A DNA stretch of 64,000 nucleotides from Bolinopsis microptera (GCF_026151205.1 NC_087081.1:14623340-14687339), one strand, 5' to 3'. Positions 41,908 to 53,054 are shown, counted from the stretch's first letter. Made by a program: numbers and translations. The notes: generated from the sequence alone by a model not told the origin.

Positions 41908-41989
41908 TTACTGGGCCGCGCTCAGCCTGTCATTCCGCCTAATCTCTATTCGTTGTTTACCAACATTAAAGCCTGGGGTCCTCAGGTAA
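41908..41989. repeat. orphan short repeat, copy 3
   Basis: TTACTGGGCCGCGCTCAGCC at the start and GCCTGGGGTCCTCAGGTAA at the end, same orientation as the other two copies. Confidence 0.75.
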
Positions 41990-42059
41990 TGTTTTGCTTC
42001 TTAACTGGTATGTAAGGAAGCAAAAGAGGCTGTTTAATGTAACTTCAGGAAGGCGCAAC

Positions 42060-42540
42060 TGTGAAAATAGTTGAGAAAACTACGCGCATTAATGCTAAAA
42101 TGTGATGCTTTTGGCGGAGATATAAACTGCGCCTTTACATAAACCCTAATCCCAACCCTAACCCTAACCATAACCCCGAAGCTATCAATAACCCTTACCA
42201 CAACCCCAACCCTAACCCGAGCCCTAAACAATTAACGGGTGATACTCGTAAAATATCTGTTCCATATATTGGGACGAGTCCAACTCGGCGCGCGTCCTGG
42301 AATGTTATAAACCTACAACCTAAACAATCGAATTCATGTTTTATTAGCCTGTCACGTGATCAAAACAGTTTTTTCCCATAACTCTCCAAGGAAGCATTTT
42401 CACCCTACGTCATGTAATGGGGGTAATTCGGAATCAGCGTCCAAAAATATACCGATTTATCAATTTCATACCCAAAGGGCTTTTTCACAAGAATTTTCTT
42501 AAAATTTGGGCGAGCGATTTAGTAGGAGCGGAGTAACTGT
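42060..42540. mobile_element. telomere-like MITE, inverted copy
   Basis: Inverted relative to 26870-27265. It contains CCCTAACCCTAACC-type repeats (about 42132-42232) and AATCGAATTCATG...GTCACGTGATCAAAACAGTT. The end reads GGGCGAGCGATTTAGTAGGA. The left border is uncertain. No coding frame. Confidence 0.6.
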
Positions 42541-42659
42541 GAATACCTTGACATACGTTGCATGCCACTTTTCGCGTAACATGTATCAATGAATACCTTA
42601 GGGCCAACAAATTTGGGTCACGATCAATTTGGTTATTTTAATTTTGGTTACCACAATTT

Positions 42660-43300
42660 TGGGCACAAATTTCGGAAATTTTTAGTCTACCTTACTCGGG
42701 AATATTATAGCGGGTTAATTTATGACTGGGAAAATTAATGACCGGGAAAAATATGGCGGACTTTCCCAAAACCCGCCAAATTATCCCGGTCATGTATTTA
42801 CCGGTGGCCGACCTTTCAAGTTTTTTTTCAGAGGTCAACAAATTTTCAACCGAAATTTCTGTTTTTGTTACTTGTTAAAGAAGTTATTTCAATTTACAGT
42901 TATTGATATTACTCAGAAATAGAAAAAAAAGACACGTCTATTTAAAGGAAAATAAATCTAAGCAATTTTTTATTTTTATTGAAATCTTTCAAATCAGTCA
43001 ATTACATACAAGTTTACACAATGAATTAGTTAAATATAATATTGTCCTCTAAGCATGGATTGTCAAAGTTGAAATTGTCTCGGACAAAATGTATGTAACC
43101 AAAGGACCTGAGGGTCACCAAAACACAGATATTGAGTGCAAATGCAGCTCCTGCACAAGCATGGGCCCTTATAAAATTGTAATAAGTTACTTTAAACAAA
43201 ATCACACACCCATTCAATCAATTCATAAAATATTGTGCTGTGAGATGAAATTGAGAAATATGTGAATGCAGACAGCAAGAATAGATAATCTTGAATAAAC
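42660..43300. other. short dispersed hairpin repeat and non-coding sequence
   Basis: 42690-42795 (GGGAATATTATAGCGGGTTA... GACCGGGAAAAATATGGCGG... TTATCCCGGTCATG) recurs at 52676-52765 in altered form and has inverted CCGGG/CCCGG ends. 42800-43300 shows no supported gene and may include the 3' UTR of the LINE that ends at 43305. Confidence 0.45.
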
Positions 43301-43304
43301 TATT

Positions 43305-44925
43305 TTACGGATTTGTTTCTATTGAATAGTCAAGTTCAGAGTCCGAATCCACCGGGATAATTTTCCCCCACATGTAAGTGGAAAGTTTACTTTTAAAATC
43401 AGTGATACTCTCTATCTCACGGATATCTAGAGGAATGTGATTCCACTTAGTGTGGGTCCTATAGAAGAAATTCTTGGCAAAAGCAGGAGCTTGCTCGAGG
43501 TGAGATAGAGCTTACAAAACATAGAGAGTCCATGTGACTATTTCTGAGCCTTGAGTGGCCTTGAAATGGTTGCAAATATGAGGGTAAAGTGACAGGTATA
43601 TGTTGCTTCACAATTTTAAAGAAGAAGATGAGATCCAAGAAGTCAAAGCGGTCTTCAATCGGCATAATCTTCAGCTGTCTGCATTTTTGAATGTATGTGG
43701 ATGGTGGATAACTCATATACTCCTCGTGAAGAATCCACTTAATAGCACGCTTTTGGAGGCCCTCCAGCTTGCTTATCTGGGATTTTGTGACTGGTCTCCA
43801 TATAACCGAGCAATGCTCAAATAGGCTCCTCACTAAAGTGAGATACAGTACTCTACGACGATTTACGTCTTGGACAAAATAACAATTTCTTCTCGCCATG
43901 CCTAATTTTTGGTTTGCCTTAGAAAGGACTTTGGAGCACTGATCTTTCCAATCGAGATTTGATGTCACAATTACACCCAGATCCTTTTCATGATCAACAT
44001 AGTCAAGTGTGATTCTTCCCATGGAGTATACAAAGTTAAAGAGTGGTAGGACACTAAGGAGGGAAACTGTTTCGGATATCCTTCCTGCGACGGTGAGGAC
44101 CTTACATTTGTCGGGATGAAATCTCATTTTATTAGAAAGTGACCAGTCATGGAGATAATCAATGTCCTTCTGCAGTCGCAGGATATCAGACTCCGAAACA
44201 ATCTTACGCCAAATTTTAGTATCATCGGCATACAGTGACAGTTGTGTGCCTGGTGAAATCCCCACTGATATATCATCAATGAACATAATGAACAGCAATG
44301 GTCCCAAAATTGACCCTTGAGGTACACCAGACTGGGCGTTTCTCATAGAAGAAAACTTGCCACTTATCAAGACCTGTTGTTGCCTGTCTCTTAGATAATC
44401 AGTGATGAATTTCAGTAGCCTCCCATCAATACCAAATTTGCTCTTTAGCTTAAATAATATAAGATCATGGTTAACCGAGTCAAATGCTTTGGCAAAATCA
44501 AAGTAGACTACATCTGTTCTCATATTTTCATTCAGTGAGAGCGCTAGGCTGTCGCACAGTCCTACAAGATTAGTTGCACAAGATCTCTCAGCTCGGAAAC
44601 CATGCTGTTTGTCATTGATCATGCCATTAGTAAGTGCCAATAACTCATCTCTTATTATGCGTTCAAGAACTTTTGTGATTAAGCATGTAAGAGAAATTGG
44701 CCTATAATTTGAAACCTCGTGTTTATCCCCTTTCTTGAATATTGGTACAATGTGCCCCAGTTTCCACTCCCTTGGTAGTGTCCCAATGTTGTAGCATGAA
44801 TGAAAAAGTATTGATATAGGGTATGCGAGCCCAACCGCACAGTTTTTCAAAAGTTTCCCATGGATACCATCAGGTCCATAAGCTTTATTAGCATTAATAA
44901 TAAGTCAAATCTTCATTAAAGCGTA
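43305..44925 (-). pseudogene. CR1-like LINE ORF2, 5'-truncated, one frameshift
   Basis: From about 44925: AYGPDGIHGKLLKNCA, then a full RT with HIVPIFKKGDKHEVSNYRPI, VVYFDFAKAFDSVNHD (motif A), SGVPQGSILGPLLFIMFIDD (motif B) and LSLYADDTKIW (motif C, YADD). The connection and C-terminal domain follow. Near 43505 the frame shifts; the next frame continues through FFYRTHTKWNHIPLDIREIE to a TAA at 43307-43305. It is clearly related to the intact ORF2 at 46011-49493. The endonuclease is missing. Confidence 0.8.
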
Positions 44926-44939
44926 TTCTCATTCTCATT

Positions 44940-45283
44940 ATCGCTAATGTCCCCGCCATTATCATTATTGATATCCCCCTGAGCTGCTGACCGTCAAATT
45001 CGAAGTTGTATTGTTGTCTTAACAAGACTTTCATTTTGTTCGCTAATGGGGCTACTGCTCTGAAGGTCAGCCGGAGCTTAATTTCCTGCCCATCGCTTGG
45101 TATTGGGGAACGTCAAGTTGGCTTTTCATCTTTAACTGCTCCAGTAATCAATCCACCGTGGACCATGAAATAGTGGCACAGTTTACTCACTTCTAGCGGG
45201 ATGTGGCCACAAGTTACTTTAACGGGAAAAACTCCCTCTTTCTTTAGTCTACACACTGCACACGAGAAGCGATCAATCTTTAG
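44940..45283 (-). pseudogene. unknown protein fragment with one internal TGA
   Basis: An ATG at 45283 begins SLKIDRFSCAVCRLKKEGVF and runs through VKVTCGHIPLEVSKLCHYFM and HGGLITGAVK. After a TGA near 45114 the same frame continues RSPIPSDGQEIKLRLTF and LANKMKVLLRQQYNFEF. The continuity suggests a single nonsense change in a real protein fragment of about 115 codons. I do not know the family. Confidence 0.4.
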
Positions 45284-45299
45284 AGACATTATTATTATC

Positions 45300-46010
45300 A
45301 TATATTTTTTTTTAATCAATAAACTTTCAAATTGTTACACAAATACATCATTTTATTTCAAAGAAAATATCGCCGAATGACCTTACATGCCTTGACAAGT
45401 GACCGAGTGTAAACAAAATAAGGGACACCGAAACACCAGTTGACCAGTAAACTGATCATAGAAATTACATCGGGCCCTAAATGCACCTATAAGTGAAGCG
45501 ATGCTGCAACCAAGGCATGCTAGGTTTATTCCATCTTACTATATATAAAGCGAGACGATATATATATATATATGTGTATATATCCGTGCCATTTTACTGA
45601 CACCACGGCATCAACTTTAACGCGACTTTCCGCAAAAACCGTAAAAGATATACAACTGAAACTTTTTTGACTGGGTCAAATGCTTTAATGGCCTTCGAAT
45701 CAGCATGAAAAAATAAAAAATTGGCCAAGGAATAATAATTTTAGTGCCCAAAATTTGGACTCTCAAGTGGTGTCAAAAACGCGAATTAAATAGGTAATAA
45801 TTATTTTAGTCTCTCGAGTCTTGACACCACTTTAGGGTAAGACGGGTTCCTGCTAGTTGAACTAATAAGGTTACAGCCTAAAATATAAATATAATAAATA
45901 AAAATGTACCATAAATCATAATTATAAACACACTTTTTTAAACATATTTTATTAATTATACTTTTTATCAATTTATATTTAGACAATATAGTTACATTAA
46001 GGTAAATTGT
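45300..46010. other. no gene; TA microsatellite and LINE 3' UTR
   Basis: A (TA)n microsatellite lies at about 45559-45590. Further on, sequence near 45860-46010 is probably the 3' UTR of the LINE whose ORF2 stops at 46011. Two inverted AGTAAGATGG/TTTTACTG-like motifs were not resolvable as an element. Confidence 0.35.
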
Positions 46011-49000
46011 TTAACTGTCAGAGGATGTTATATGGTCGTTTAGAACTGTCCAGAGGTACTTAATTAAATGGGTTTTAAACACGGATGGCCTTGAGATTTC
46101 CCTTAATTCATAAGGGAGTTTATTCCAAAGAATGTGTGCTCTGTAAAAGTAAGACTTAGATATGCCTGAACATCTGGTCTGGCTTGACGTAAGGTTTTGT
46201 GGAACTTGAGGAGAAATGTCACTAATCATACTGAGATCGTCTAGATGTGATCGCCTTAACCTACTTCCCATGAAACGTCGTAAGTAAGGTGGAAATGTCA
46301 CAACTGACATGTCATAAAAAATATTATGAAAATATAATATATCCTTGTAATCAAACCTTACCGAGAGTGGAAGGATATTTAGTTCCTTACACGCTATGAA
46401 ATACCTTTTTTTGTCCCTAAGGCTCAAGTAAATATCATTAAGGATCCACTTCTTGATACCTCTTTTTTGTATCGATTCAAGTTTCTCCACCGAGGTTTCT
46501 GAATGAGGCCGCCAGACAATTGTGCAGTGTTCGAAATGACTTCTAACCTGAGATAGATAGAAGGCCCGACGTTTTTTAGTGTTCTTGGTGAAGTAACATG
46601 TTCTTTTTATAAGGCCTAACCTCTGACTAGCCTTAGAGTATATCATATCACAGTGATGTGACCAATCTAACTTACTATTGATATGTACTCCAAGATCTTC
46701 TTCAATGTCTGTGTATTCGATAGCCGTTTCATTCATTGAGTACACAAAATTAACACTACGATTCATAGAATATGCTCGGGTAATAGAAAGAACGTGACTT
46801 TTTGAAGGGTGAAACACCATCTTATTATGATGAGCCCAATTTTGAAGACTGTTAATATCCCGCTGGAGCAGCCAATGGTCATCCTGGGACGTGATTCTAC
46901 GCCATATTTTTGTATCATCAGCATACATGGTTATATTTGTTTCCGTTGACAAATCCTCTGTAATGTCATTAAGAAAAAGTATAAATAAAGTAGGCCCTAA
47001 AATTGAGCCCTGGGGGACACCTGATCTAACCTGACAGGGAGCAGACATTTTATTTCCAATGACAACCCTTTGGTATCTGTTTTCAAGGTAGCACTTGAAG
47101 AATCTCAGTAGAGATGCATCAATGTTATATTGTTCTTTGAGCTTCAACAGAATTATGTCGTGGTTGACAGAATCAAAAGCTTTTTGGAAATCAAAGTATA
47201 TTATGTCAGTGCGAACATTGTCATTGAGAGATAGGGCTAAGCTGTTACAGAAATTTACTAGCTGAGTTGTACATGATTTCCTACTCATAAAACCATGTTG
47301 ACGTTGATCAATAAGATGTTCACATCGATTGAGCAATTCATCCCGGATTACTTTTTCGTAAACTTTCATAATAATGCTTGTCAGAGAAATTGGCCTATAG
47401 TTGTTAACTTCAATTTTAGAGCCTTTTTTATGAACTGGAACAACGTTTGCCATTTTCCAATCTGCTGGAATACATCCAGTTTTATAAGAGGCTTCAAAAA
47501 GGATAGCAAAAGGCTTAGACAGGCTCACTGAACAGTACTTTAAAATTCTTCCATGGATATTGTCGGCCCCTTGCGCTTTACTTGGATCAATATTTTCAAG
47601 TAAACCTTTGATTTTACAAGCGTCGAAATTGACCTGAAAATCACGGTCACTGGAAAAGTCGATATCTATATCATAATCACTACCCTCTGTAAACTGTTCG
47701 TTAAAATATTTATTGAATAACTCACACTGTCCTTGCGGATCGGACCGTAGGCAACCATTGTAGCTGACTGTTTCAGGAATGCGATTAGAGTTTGATTTAG
47801 ATTTCACAAAAGACCAGAACTTTTTGTTAATGAGATTTCTGTTATCATCATCTTCAAAGTTTGCGTCCAATTTTGCATCAACGAGATTTTTAAAATCCCT
47901 CCTAGCTTTGGAAAATTTTAAATATTTTTTTGGATTAGAAGACTGTTTCCATTCGTCATGTAGTCGCTCCTTTTTTCTACATAAATCAAAGACATCTGAG
48001 TCAAACCATGGGGGTTGAAATTCATCGGAGACAGATATCTTAGGAATATGTGAATTACAATGAGAAGAGAAAATAGTATTGAAAACTGACCAGGCCTCTT
48101 CGACTGGTTTACCACTAAGTAGATGTTCCCAGTTTTCAGAATTCAGTGCATTATTTAAATTGGTCCAATTGGCCCTTTTGAAGCTATAGATTTTTCGTTT
48201 GGTAGACTTTTTCTTTCTAGCGTTAAGTCTTATGTCAAATCTTATCGCATAGTGATCCGACCCACAAATACCATGTTTACTGTCAACAATTAATTCTGAT
48301 ATAATTTCTGGCTTATCCGTCAAAACTACATCTAGAACATTTCCCCTGTAATGTGTAGGGTCTGTTACCAGCTGCTGTAAAGATAAATCATTAAACGTAT
48401 CAATGAATGCTTGTTCAATAGGAACAGAGGAGGAGCCCTCATCCCATCTGACCTGGGGCATATTCAAATCACCAACCAAGGTAATGCTCTGTACTCTTCT
48501 ACGCCTACGGATGTTATGTAGGTATTGCTTGACTCTATCGTGGTTATCATTGCCAAGTGTGCCAACTCTGTAGAACGAGCTAAATATGGATTTTCTTCCT
48601 AACTTGTCAGAAAGCTCAATACTCAAAATCTCGGCTCTACATTTGACAGGAATGATTTTAGATTCTATGTCAAGACAATGTTTTATGGCAATAAGGACAC
48701 CACCCCCATTTACTCTGAATTTCCGACTATTCTGGGGGTCCGGGGGATGAGTAAAGCTAGAACGGTCAAGTCTAAATACTTTGTAATCAGCTGTCGAGAT
48801 GATTTCACTATCATGGATATTGTCCTTTAACCATGTTTCATTATAAACTACAATATCTGGTTTATTGATATAAATAAAATGGTTTAGTTCGTGAATTTTT
48901 GTAGAGTGGAGAGTGGGATTTGCATCTCCAAGTTCACCAAAAGGGATCAAGCCCTGAACGTTACAATAAAAAACTGAGCAGTTTCCCGGGGGTCCTGGAT

Positions 49001-49493
49001 TTTTCATGCTAGGGTTACAAATAAAGATAAGGAGAAAGTTTATGAGTAGTATCCAAAGGTAAAGTGATGCAGTTATATTTTGTAGATATGGGATTAAGCC
49101 TCGTTTGGGATTGTATTTAACAAACAACGTATGTAGTTTTTTACCTCTAATAATTAAGCTACTCATTGTACGTCTAATTGCAATACCAAAGATAACAAGG
49201 TAGAAATTGCAAAGTAAATTACCAAGACTGTTAATATTTAGTAGGAGTGGAGATTTAATAAGCTGTATCAATTTAGCAGGATTTGTAGGTGGGTTTTCCA
49301 AAATACAGGTGGTAAAACAGAGTAACATAACAAGAACGAAATAATAGTACATAAAAGGAAGACATATGTGATGTGGTTTGAATGAGTTTTGAACGGGTGT
49401 GGAGTGTATTACTGAATTCTTTGTTCTCTTCTTGTTTGAGTGGCTATTATTAAAGTAGCCAATACGTTTTCTATATGTTTCTAACTCAATCAT
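46011..49493 (-). CDS. intact CR1-like LINE ORF2: membrane-segment leader, endonuclease, reverse transcriptase
   Basis: 1160 codons from ATG 49493, uninterrupted. Residues about 45-165 contain three hydrophobic segments (such as FMYYYFVLVMLLCFTTCIL and YLWILLINFLLIFIC), unusual for a LINE ORF2. Residues about 172-415 are an APE-type endonuclease: FYCNVQGL, NETWL, GDLNMP near 341-346, GSDHY near 411. Residues about 560-880 are a reverse transcriptase: VPVHKKGS...NNYRPISL, IIYFDFQKAFDSV, SGVPQGSILGP, MYADDTKIW (YADD about 857-860). The C-terminal domain ends in YRAHILWNKLPYELR. It lies 523 bases downstream of the damaged ORF1 on the same strand. The enzyme would nick DNA and prime reverse transcription on it; an intact frame suggests recent activity. 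Confidence 0.9.
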   Translation of the reverse strand: MIELETYRKRIGYFNNSHSNKKRTKNSVIHSTPVQNSFKPHHICLPFMYYYFVLVMLLCFTTCILENPPTNPAKLIQLIKSPLLLNINSLGNLLCNFYLVIFGIAIRRTMSSLIIRGKKLHTLFVKYNPKRGLIPYLQNITASLYLWILLINFLLIFICNPSMKNPGPPGNCSVFYCNVQGLIPFGELGDANPTLHSTKIHELNHFIYINKPDIVVYNETWLKDNIHDSEIISTADYKVFRLDRSSFTHPPDPQNSRKFRVNGGGVLIAIKHCLDIESKIIPVKCRAEILSIELSDKLGRKSIFSSFYRVGTLGNDNHDRVKQYLHNIRRRRRVQSITLVGDLNMPQVRWDEGSSSVPIEQAFIDTFNDLSLQQLVTDPTHYRGNVLDVVLTDKPEIISELIVDSKHGICGSDHYAIRFDIRLNARKKKSTKRKIYSFKRANWTNLNNALNSENWEHLLSGKPVEEAWSVFNTIFSSHCNSHIPKISVSDEFQPPWFDSDVFDLCRKKERLHDEWKQSSNPKKYLKFSKARRDFKNLVDAKLDANFEDDDNRNLINKKFWSFVKSKSNSNRIPETVSYNGCLRSDPQGQCELFNKYFNEQFTEGSDYDIDIDFSSDRDFQVNFDACKIKGLLENIDPSKAQGADNIHGRILKYCSVSLSKPFAILFEASYKTGCIPADWKMANVVPVHKKGSKIEVNNYRPISLTSIIMKVYEKVIRDELLNRCEHLIDQRQHGFMSRKSCTTQLVNFCNSLALSLNDNVRTDIIYFDFQKAFDSVNHDIILLKLKEQYNIDASLLRFFKCYLENRYQRVVIGNKMSAPCQVRSGVPQGSILGPTLFILFLNDITEDLSTETNITMYADDTKIWRRITSQDDHWLLQRDINSLQNWAHHNKMVFHPSKSHVLSITRAYSMNRSVNFVYSMNETAIEYTDIEEDLGVHINSKLDWSHHCDMIYSKASQRLGLIKRTCYFTKNTKKRRAFYLSQVRSHFEHCTIVWRPHSETSVEKLESIQKRGIKKWILNDIYLSLRDKKRYFIACKELNILPLSVRFDYKDILYFHNIFYDMSVVTFPPYLRRFMGSRLRRSHLDDLSMISDISPQVPQNLTSSQTRCSGISKSYFYRAHILWNKLPYELREISRPSVFKTHLIKYLWTVLNDHITSSDS

Positions 49494-50016
49494 GTGAAAT
49501 CTAACAATAAAACGACCGACTGTGGAGCAATAATTCCCTTTACGGTGTGTAATTTGTACTTGTATTATTGTCCGTGTCCAGTTTGTATGCGTGATCAACG
49601 CCCGTCCGTGATTAGTTATACTATCATAATCAGTTATGTGATATAATCACGTAACTGTAGAATTCATTTTCATCTATTTAAATTGAGAAAATAAGCAATA
49701 TTCTGAGAAACGGAGATAACTCGTCTTAGATTAGATAAGATGTGATCAGCCAATCAGCTCATTCGAAGAGTGATGGACATAGATGCTGGACTAATATTGA
49801 TGCTCATGATGAATTAAAATTATACGTGATATTATTTAGGTATAACTATAACTTAGGCTGAAATTTGTCCGAATTTAGTTTACAGGTTATTATGGTGGAT
49901 TTATAAGGTGACCATTTCCGCAGTTTGTTCTGTCAGCTACATGCTTGTTTAGTCGGTCTTGTTCTGTTCTTGAGTGAAATTGTTAAGTAGTGCAGCAATT
50001 CTATCATAAAGATTAA

Positions 50017-51422
50017 TCACTTAACACGAAAAGAAAACTGACATAATGAATTTCTATACTGGCGCCGCAGGGGCAAATATCCTCTCTTTAGTCCTAGAGA
50101 AAGTAGAATGCAGTGAACCCAACACTCAGATAGCACGGATTGACCAGACAAATTAAAGTGAAGGCCATCTCGTGCCAGGTGTGAGGTGCCAAATTTCAAG
50201 TTATCAAACAGTTTGAAGTTAGAAGTATGAACTGAAAGTTCGAACAATGTCATGTTCAGCTGGTCGATAGATTTGTTCATGTTGTTGAATCTATCGGCGC
50301 TCATGTTGAGAGGTGAAATTGAATCAAAAATGAACTTAGTGTTTTTATATTGATTCACTGAGCGTTCAACAAAGTTGTGTAGAGTCGAGGGGTGAACGCG
50401 GTGTTTTCTGAGGTCGTTGATGCCCGCAGAGAGGAGACCAACATCAGCCTGCTCAATGGATCTGCAGTGCTGGTGTAGATCCCGCAGATGAAAGAGATCC
50501 TCTCTGAAGGCAACAACTGGCTCATGCAATGTGGAACAATCAAACGACTCATTCTTCGAATATGAAAGAATCAACACCCTTTTAGATATGAGATATGGTT
50601 ATCATATTTGGTCACGAGGAAACTGTTGAACGGTTTGGCCTGGTCAGGGAATAGGGAGTTCAAATGATCAACAATATTCGCCAGATAAGTGTTGGTACTG
50701 ATTTCACGTGCCAGATGGTGGCCTCCAGCATACTCATAAGGCATGTTCCCATAGTAGGCAACTTTCCTATTTCCAAAATTGCGGTCATATGTTGTGTTGT
50801 TGTCCAAATGCGCAGCTTGAAACTGTTTAAATAAATTTTCTGCATAAAGTGTATAAGGCATGATACCTTCAGGCTCCAGGTTACTAGTACTGCGAGTTGT
50901 TGAGGATGATGTGGGTAGGAAGGCAGGAGTCGGCAGGAGGGGGACGTCACGGGCTGCAGGAGCTGCTGGCTGTTGTAGGTCTTTAACGAGCGTCTGGGCA
51001 CGGACTACGTTCTCCTTCAGCTGCTCCAGTTGTTTGTTTGCTTCCGACACGTGCCTCGCAAAATTAGAGGTTAATTTGTTGAGATCGTGTGTTAAGTCGG
51101 TACTGTCTTCTATGACTACTTGTTTAAAATGTTCAGTAAGCGCGTTACTTTTACGTATTTTGCCTCGAGCTTTGATGAGCTTCTCATTACAAGTTCTTTC
51201 GAGTTCAAGTGTCATTTGATCTTCCGAGAGCTGATCAACAAGGTCAAGGCAGAGTTGTGGACTAAATGGGTTCATGGTAGTTTGAGTGCCCCTATCTACC
51301 GTACCTGTGTAAAGGGGGTCTGCCAGGTAGCCCTTAGAGTCTGCGGTAGCGGTGGGCGTGCCGCTACCTGGCAGCCCGAGAGTCCGTTGAGAAGAAGTTG
51401 GAGTGTTTGTAGTGGTATCCAT
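50017..51422 (-). pseudogene. LINE ORF1: partial AlkB-like domain and SGNH esterase, frameshifted
   Basis: From ATG 51422 the first frame encodes 283 residues: a Thr/Ser/Pro-rich N-terminus, a long coiled coil (about 60-150) and a proline-rich linker. The first third of an AlkB-like domain follows (NRKVAYYGNMPYEYAGGHH, then SFLVTKYDN), ending at 50571. The HxD iron site, third histidine and arginines present at 15.2-16.9 kb are absent. A frame change near 50585 then leads straight into an SGNH segment with SAGINDL (block III) and DGLHFNLSGQ (block V), ending at 50017. A deletion therefore removed the dioxygenase core, with a frameshift at the junction. Confidence 0.7.
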
Positions 51423-51437
51423 GGTCAGTCAGTAATA

Positions 51438-52294
51438 GTAGAGGCTCTTACGGGCATTGTCTGCTCGATACGCTTGGGACCCCATATACACCTTTCTAGA
51501 CGTATTTTTGACCGTAGAATCGATTAAAAGTGGTTTCGAGATGATTGGACTGAGTTTACGCAGGTAAAATCGCAAAAAACCGATTTTTGGGCCAAAAATA
51601 GGCCAAAAAACCATGTTTTTTGATATTTTGAACAAGTTAATTTTGTTGGCATGTCGGCAAAACTTGCATGGAAATAGCTAAAACACAGCCGCACAAGATG
51701 GTTTAAAAATTTTAAAAATCCCTCTGTTTTTACGCGGGTAAAAATCCAAAAAAGTGGTAAAAATTTTGACTTTTTTGCTTGAAGTTTGAATAATTTTTTG
51801 CAGTTGTATTAAATCATTCCAAAAATAGTCACATCGTGTTTGCCTAAATTTTTCCTTTCCGAGAAGTACCCACTTCATTTACTTTATCGAAGTTTGAATA
51901 TTGTCACTCCGCAAGCGTTTTTGCCAAATTTTCGACGCGCACTACGCGCAAAAGCATTTAGTTGTTATCAATTGGCACCCGCGCGTTCATCATAAATTTC
52001 AAACAGCTATAACTCAGCGAGATTATGTCCGTTCTAGCTCATATTTTCACACTAAATAGAAAATAATGTGATCTTATTGCTGACAAAATATGAATATAAT
52101 TACTCCATTTGCCTTAGAGTAATAGACTGTCAAAGTTTAAAACGCGCATTGGTATAGCACGTGACTAATAAGGCCAAATTTATACTTCTTAACATATTAT
52201 CGATCCTTAGACATCATACTATTGTGTCCAATTAGCGGTTAGGTTTCTAAACTCGTAGCAGAAAACACGTCTTTTTGCCCGTAAGAGCCTCTAC
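51438..52294. mobile_element. MITE with TA duplication next to the LINE ORF1 start
   Basis: GTAGAGGCTCTTACGGGCA at the left faces its complement at the right (TGCCCGTAAGAGCCTCTAC), with TA on both sides (51436-51437 and 52295-52296). 857 bases, no coding capacity; Tc1/mariner-style target. Confidence 0.65.
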
Positions 52295-52299
52295 TATAA

Positions 52300-52960
52300 G
52301 GAATCATTCGCGTCGCACAGTCGGTCTTCTTATCAGTTTTAATCCATTAGCGAATTTAAACAAACGTATTAAAAATTGCAAATGAGTATATATTATATAT
52401 TATTATTATTTTCGTTTTCTTCTATAACATATAAACTGTTTTCTTCTCTACGATTCATTGATTCATGGGCAAGAGAAGTGAGAATCACGGTCCACCCTGA
52501 AATCTGATTTCTGTAACCAAATTGTGATTTTTATAACGAAATTATGGTAGCAACCGCCAATAAAGTAACAGCCCTCCATCCACTGCTTCAAAAGTCTTCT
52601 CTAGCACATATACATATGAGACTTCAGGTAAAATATGATGATCACCACCCCCTTGGAACCCCATAATCTGAGTCGGCGGTTTTTTTTATGACTGGTAAAA
52701 TTTTTTACCGGGAAAAATATGGCGGAATCTTCCAAAACCCACCACTTTATCCCGGTTATAATATTCCCGAGTAAGGTACACCAATTTTAGTCGCATTTTT
52801 GACTTTTTGAAACCACTTTCCATTCCATTTATTTGATTTTTCCATTTTTAAGCTAGTTTTTTTTCAATTTCGCATATAAAGTCATACTTTTAACATTTAA
52901 ATAGTTTAACGTTAGGCGTGTTAATTAATTTTAAATGATTTGTTGCAATAATGAATAAAG
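52300..52960. other. no gene seen
   Basis: Mostly AT-rich. 52676-52765 is the second copy of the short GGGAAAAATATGGCGG hairpin repeat found at 42690-42795. Confidence 0.35.
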
Positions 52961-52970
52961 AAATAAAACC

Positions 52971-53054
52971 CAGGAACCCTGACCGGATGGGGCTTAACTT
53001 TGAAAGTAAAAGAGTTGGAGACTTCCGGTTTTTTGTAACATGTTCCTCTTTTAA
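52971..53054. repeat. 1.38-kb repeat, copy C, left part (split by Kolobok)
   Basis: CAGGAACCCTGACCGGATGG... to ...TGTTCCTCTTTTAA, identical to copy B apart from small changes. It is interrupted exactly at TTAA. Confidence 0.85.

Larger units (their letters stand above)
46011..51422 (-). mobile_element. CR1-like LINE unit: AlkB/SGNH ORF1 (damaged) plus intact ORF2
   Basis: ORF1 (51422-50017) and ORF2 (49493-46011) are collinear on the minus strand with a 523-base spacer. This links the AlkB/esterase ORF1 type to a CR1-like ORF2. The 5' end is not defined because a TA-flanked MITE (51438-52294) lies 15 bases beyond the ORF1 start. Confidence 0.7.
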
